Position numbers and translations under genes: made by a program. DNA of 7,464 bases from Sporomusa sp. (GTDB lineage Bacteria; Bacillota_C; Negativicutes; Sporomusales; Sporomusaceae). The stretch's first letter is position 1, and each line of letters opens with the position of its first letter. The stretch covers positions 1 through 7,464 of the forward strand of contig JAQSXM010000159.1 of assembly GCA_029256645.1 (NCBI GenBank), written 5' to 3'. The notes beneath the pieces are model-generated. The model saw nothing but the letters and a program-made list of their open reading frames with translations, was not told the origin of the DNA and did no database searches. This document shows, one piece after another, positions 6,238 through 7,464 of this stretch.

Positions 6238-6597
6238 ATGGCAATGAAATTAAAAGCGATAACCTGGCAATTGTTTGTGCTTTCGCTCATTTCCTTTATG
6301 GGGGACAGTATAGTTCAATGGTTTCACCTGCCGCTGCCTGGCAGTGTTGTGGGAATAGCCATTTTATTCGCCTTATTAAGCGCTGGTATTGTCAAAGTAG
6401 CTCAGCTGCAGATGGTTACCGGTTTTTTACTAAAGCACATGGCATTCTTTTTTGTACCCATCACTGTAGGCCTGATGAATTACTGGGATTTCTTTTATTT
6501 AAATGGAATAGGGCTGTTTGGCTCAATGGCAGTTAGTTTGTTGATTGCCTTTCTGGTTTTTAGGGTGACTGGGCCAAAAGAGAAAAGGGGAGAATGA
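6238..6597 (+). CDS. CidA/LrgA family holin-like membrane protein
   Basis: A 119-residue integral membrane protein with about four transmembrane helices, the usual length for this family. The family signatures LPLPGSVVG (31-39) and LLKHMAFFFVPITVGLMNYWD-like motif (64-84, key residues H67, F72-P74, G78-LMN) are intact, and the tail is charged (PKEKRGE). Members were described as holin-like exporters of murein hydrolase activity and later as partners in pyruvate or related carboxylate transport (LrgAB/PftAB). The start is set at 6238 by AAAGGTGGG (6223-6231) with a good spacer; an in-frame upstream extension lacks a ribosome site and conserved sequence. The stop overlaps the first possible ATG of the next gene by four bases, so the two genes are translationally coupled. 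The divergent LysR neighbour favours the Cid over the LytSR-controlled Lrg subtype. Confidence 0.9.
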   Translation: MAMKLKAITWQLFVLSLISFMGDSIVQWFHLPLPGSVVGIAILFALLSAGIVKVAQLQMVTGFLLKHMAFFFVPITVGLMNYWDFFYLNGIGLFGSMAVSLLIAFLVFRVTGPKEKRGE

Positions 6598-6599
6598 GG

Positions 6600-7292
6600 A
6601 TGGAATATATAACTACCTTATCATTGATTATACTGACTTTTGTGTCATACATGTTCAGCCGTTTCCTGTTTATGCGCTACAACAACCCGTTATTGAACGT
6701 AGTTATCATAAGCTCGGCGTTGATCGTGGCCGCTCTCTTCATACTTCACTTGCCTTATGCGGCTTATCGGCCAGGAAAAGAGATTATGACAATATTACTT
6801 GGTCCTACCACTGTTGCGTTGGCAGTACCTTTATACAACAACAGGGCTATTCTGAGGAAGAATCTGGTAACCGTGGTTTTGGGGGTATGCCTGGCTTCTT
6901 CATTAACCTCAATTACAGCCATGAGTATTACCCGGATGATGGGGATGCCAAGAGATATTGTTGTCTCGATTGGTTCCAAATCTGTTACCGCACCGATAGC
7001 GGCACAGGTTGCAGCGGTAAATGGCGGCGATCCGGACCTGGCGATTGCTTTTGTGGTCGTTACCGGTGCATTGGGTGCAATTGCCGGACCAACACTATTG
7101 ACGCTGCTGAAGATTACTAATCCAATTATTCGGGGGCTGGCAATGGGCACTACTGCGCACGGGCAAGGAACTGCAACTGCATTGATGGAAGGCGAACAGC
7201 AGGGCCTTATGGCAGGAATAGGAATGACGTTATCAGCAGTGATTACCTCAACCCTGTTTCCGGTATTAGTTTCTATCCTATGGCATAGCTGA
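6600..7292 (+). CDS. CidB/LrgB family membrane protein
   Basis: A 230-residue polytopic membrane protein, full length for the LrgB family, the obligate partner of the CidA/LrgA-type protein upstream. Hallmarks are LGPTTVALAVPLY (67-79), GSKSVTAPIA (125-134) and GTTAHGQGTATA (183-194). About six to seven hydrophobic helices are visible. The start at 6600 is preferred because AGGGGAG (6586-6592) is seven bases away; an in-frame ATG at 6594 (two residues longer, ATGA overlap with the cidA stop) is only 1-3 bases from that site. The pair is implicated in cell lysis and biofilm control in Staphylococcus and in pyruvate uptake in Bacillus and Streptococcus. Which role applies here cannot be read from the sequence. 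No clear terminator follows; a hairpin at 7296-7327 lacks a T run. Confidence 0.9.
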   Translation: MEYITTLSLIILTFVSYMFSRFLFMRYNNPLLNVVIISSALIVAALFILHLPYAAYRPGKEIMTILLGPTTVALAVPLYNNRAILRKNLVTVVLGVCLASSLTSITAMSITRMMGMPRDIVVSIGSKSVTAPIAAQVAAVNGGDPDLAIAFVVVTGALGAIAGPTLLTLLKITNPIIRGLAMGTTAHGQGTATALMEGEQQGLMAGIGMTLSAVITSTLFPVLVSILWHS

Positions 7293-7295
7293 CCC

Positions 7296-7337
7296 ACACC
7301 TTCATAACATCTTCACAAAGAAGGTGTATACTATAAA
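7296..7337 (+). promoter_or_regulatory. Pho-box-like direct repeat with -10, overlapping a hairpin
   Basis: CTTCATA (7300-7306) and CTTCACA (7311-7317) are direct repeats with an 11-bp period (4-base spacer), differing at one base. Nine bases later comes TATACT (7327-7332), overlapping TATAAA (7332-7337). There is no good -35, which is the architecture of PhoB/PhoP-activated promoters. The same bases form an 8-bp perfect inverted repeat, ACACCTTC (7296-7303) with GAAGGTGT (7320-7327) and a 16-base loop, which could alternatively mark the end of the cidB transcript. Both readings are tentative. Confidence 0.4.
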
Positions 7338-7370
7338 TAGTAAGAAAGAAGCAACGGAGTGATGACACAT

Positions 7371-7460
7371 ATGATGTGGATTTTATTTTTACTTAACTTA
7401 TTCGTAGTTATTTATGTTGTTAGTATAATTGCCAGGATGAAAGCGAGCGAGGATAATTAA
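7371..7460 (+). CDS. Putative 29-residue single-pass membrane microprotein
   Basis: The open reading frame ATG (7371) to TAA (7458-7460) has an unusually good Shine-Dalgarno, GGAGTGAT (7356-7363), complementary to the 16S rRNA tail and seven bases before the ATG. It encodes MMWILFLLNLFVVIYVVSII at residues 1-20, a single hydrophobic helix, followed by a charged tail (ARMKASEDN) that would sit in the cytoplasm. I recognise no family. The size and form resemble small membrane subunits such as KdpF or CydX-like peptides, but no motif supports either. It lies downstream of a Pho-box-like promoter region and ends four bases before the window edge, so it may be the first cistron of an operon whose other genes are not visible. 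It could also be a leader peptide. Confidence 0.5.
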   Translation: MMWILFLLNLFVVIYVVSIIARMKASEDN

Positions 7461-7464
7461 CACA

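Noticed and set aside
6764..7297. 177-codon frame on the minus strand opposite cidB, and a 145-codon frame opposite the MCP gene (3281-3718)
   Set aside because: Both are antisense to strongly conserved coding sequence. They show low-complexity or unrecognisable translations, have no supported start, and are shadows of the real genes.
1..7464. CRISPR arrays, insertion sequences, tRNA/rRNA genes, attachment sites, toxin-antitoxin or defence genes
   Set aside because: I looked for repeats with spacers, transposase motifs, terminal inverted repeats and tRNA-like folds and found none.

Overview
The window reads as a chromosomal stretch of an anaerobic, motile Firmicute. Moderate A+T content, strong AGGAGG-like ribosome binding sites, a textbook TTGACA-17-TAAAAT promoter, a Bacillus-type 7-1-7 Fur box and a GEMM (c-di-GMP-I) riboswitch all fit this. 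The style of the HD-GYP and chemoreceptor proteins resembles Negativicutes (Sporomusa/Pelosinus-like), but this is an impression from protein style and not a measured match. I see no insertion sequence, phage, CRISPR, tRNA or rRNA.

Left third (1-3667): a c-di-GMP signalling unit. An A+T-rich leader of about 335 bases carries a terminator-like hairpin (76-114) and a 12-bp hairpin (281-313) just before the ribosome binding site of an intact HD-GYP phosphodiesterase (337-1392). Seventeen to eighteen bases after its stop begins a complete c-di-GMP-I riboswitch (about 1411-1507) with an intrinsic terminator (1521-1557). The next gene is a full-length dCache-HAMP methyl-accepting chemotaxis protein (1634-3667) with a GTG start. 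No promoter is visible between the two genes. The simplest reading is one transcript in which the enzyme that destroys c-di-GMP precedes a switch that senses it, and the switch gates the chemoreceptor. Pairing by eye predicts an OFF switch: ligand bound, terminator formed.

Middle (3668-5213): a monocistronic gene for an exported or membrane-anchored SGNH/GDSL hydrolase with two beta-sandwich (Fn3-like) modules before the catalytic domain. It has a near-consensus sigma-A promoter and a perfect TGATAAT-N-ATTATCA Fur box just downstream of the -10, so it should be iron-repressed. A bidirectional terminator follows, with the stop codon inside its loop.

Right third (5214-7292): a divergent LysR regulator and cidA/lrgA-cidB/lrgB pair, the arrangement known from cidR-cidAB (ywbI-ywbHG) in Bacillus. 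The intergenic region holds a perfect AAACTAT-N11-ATAGTTT dyad and other palindromes as candidate LysR sites. The pair encodes membrane proteins of the holin-like/pyruvate-transport family.

Extreme right (7293-7464): a promoter-like region with an 11-bp-period direct repeat CTTCATA-N4-CTTCACA placed like a Pho box in front of TATACT. It is followed by a 29-codon open reading frame for a single-pass membrane microprotein with an excellent Shine-Dalgarno. The operon probably continues beyond the window.

The most noteworthy signals are the self-referential c-di-GMP loop, Fur control of the SGNH hydrolase, and the uncharacterised microprotein. None is proven to be a new system.
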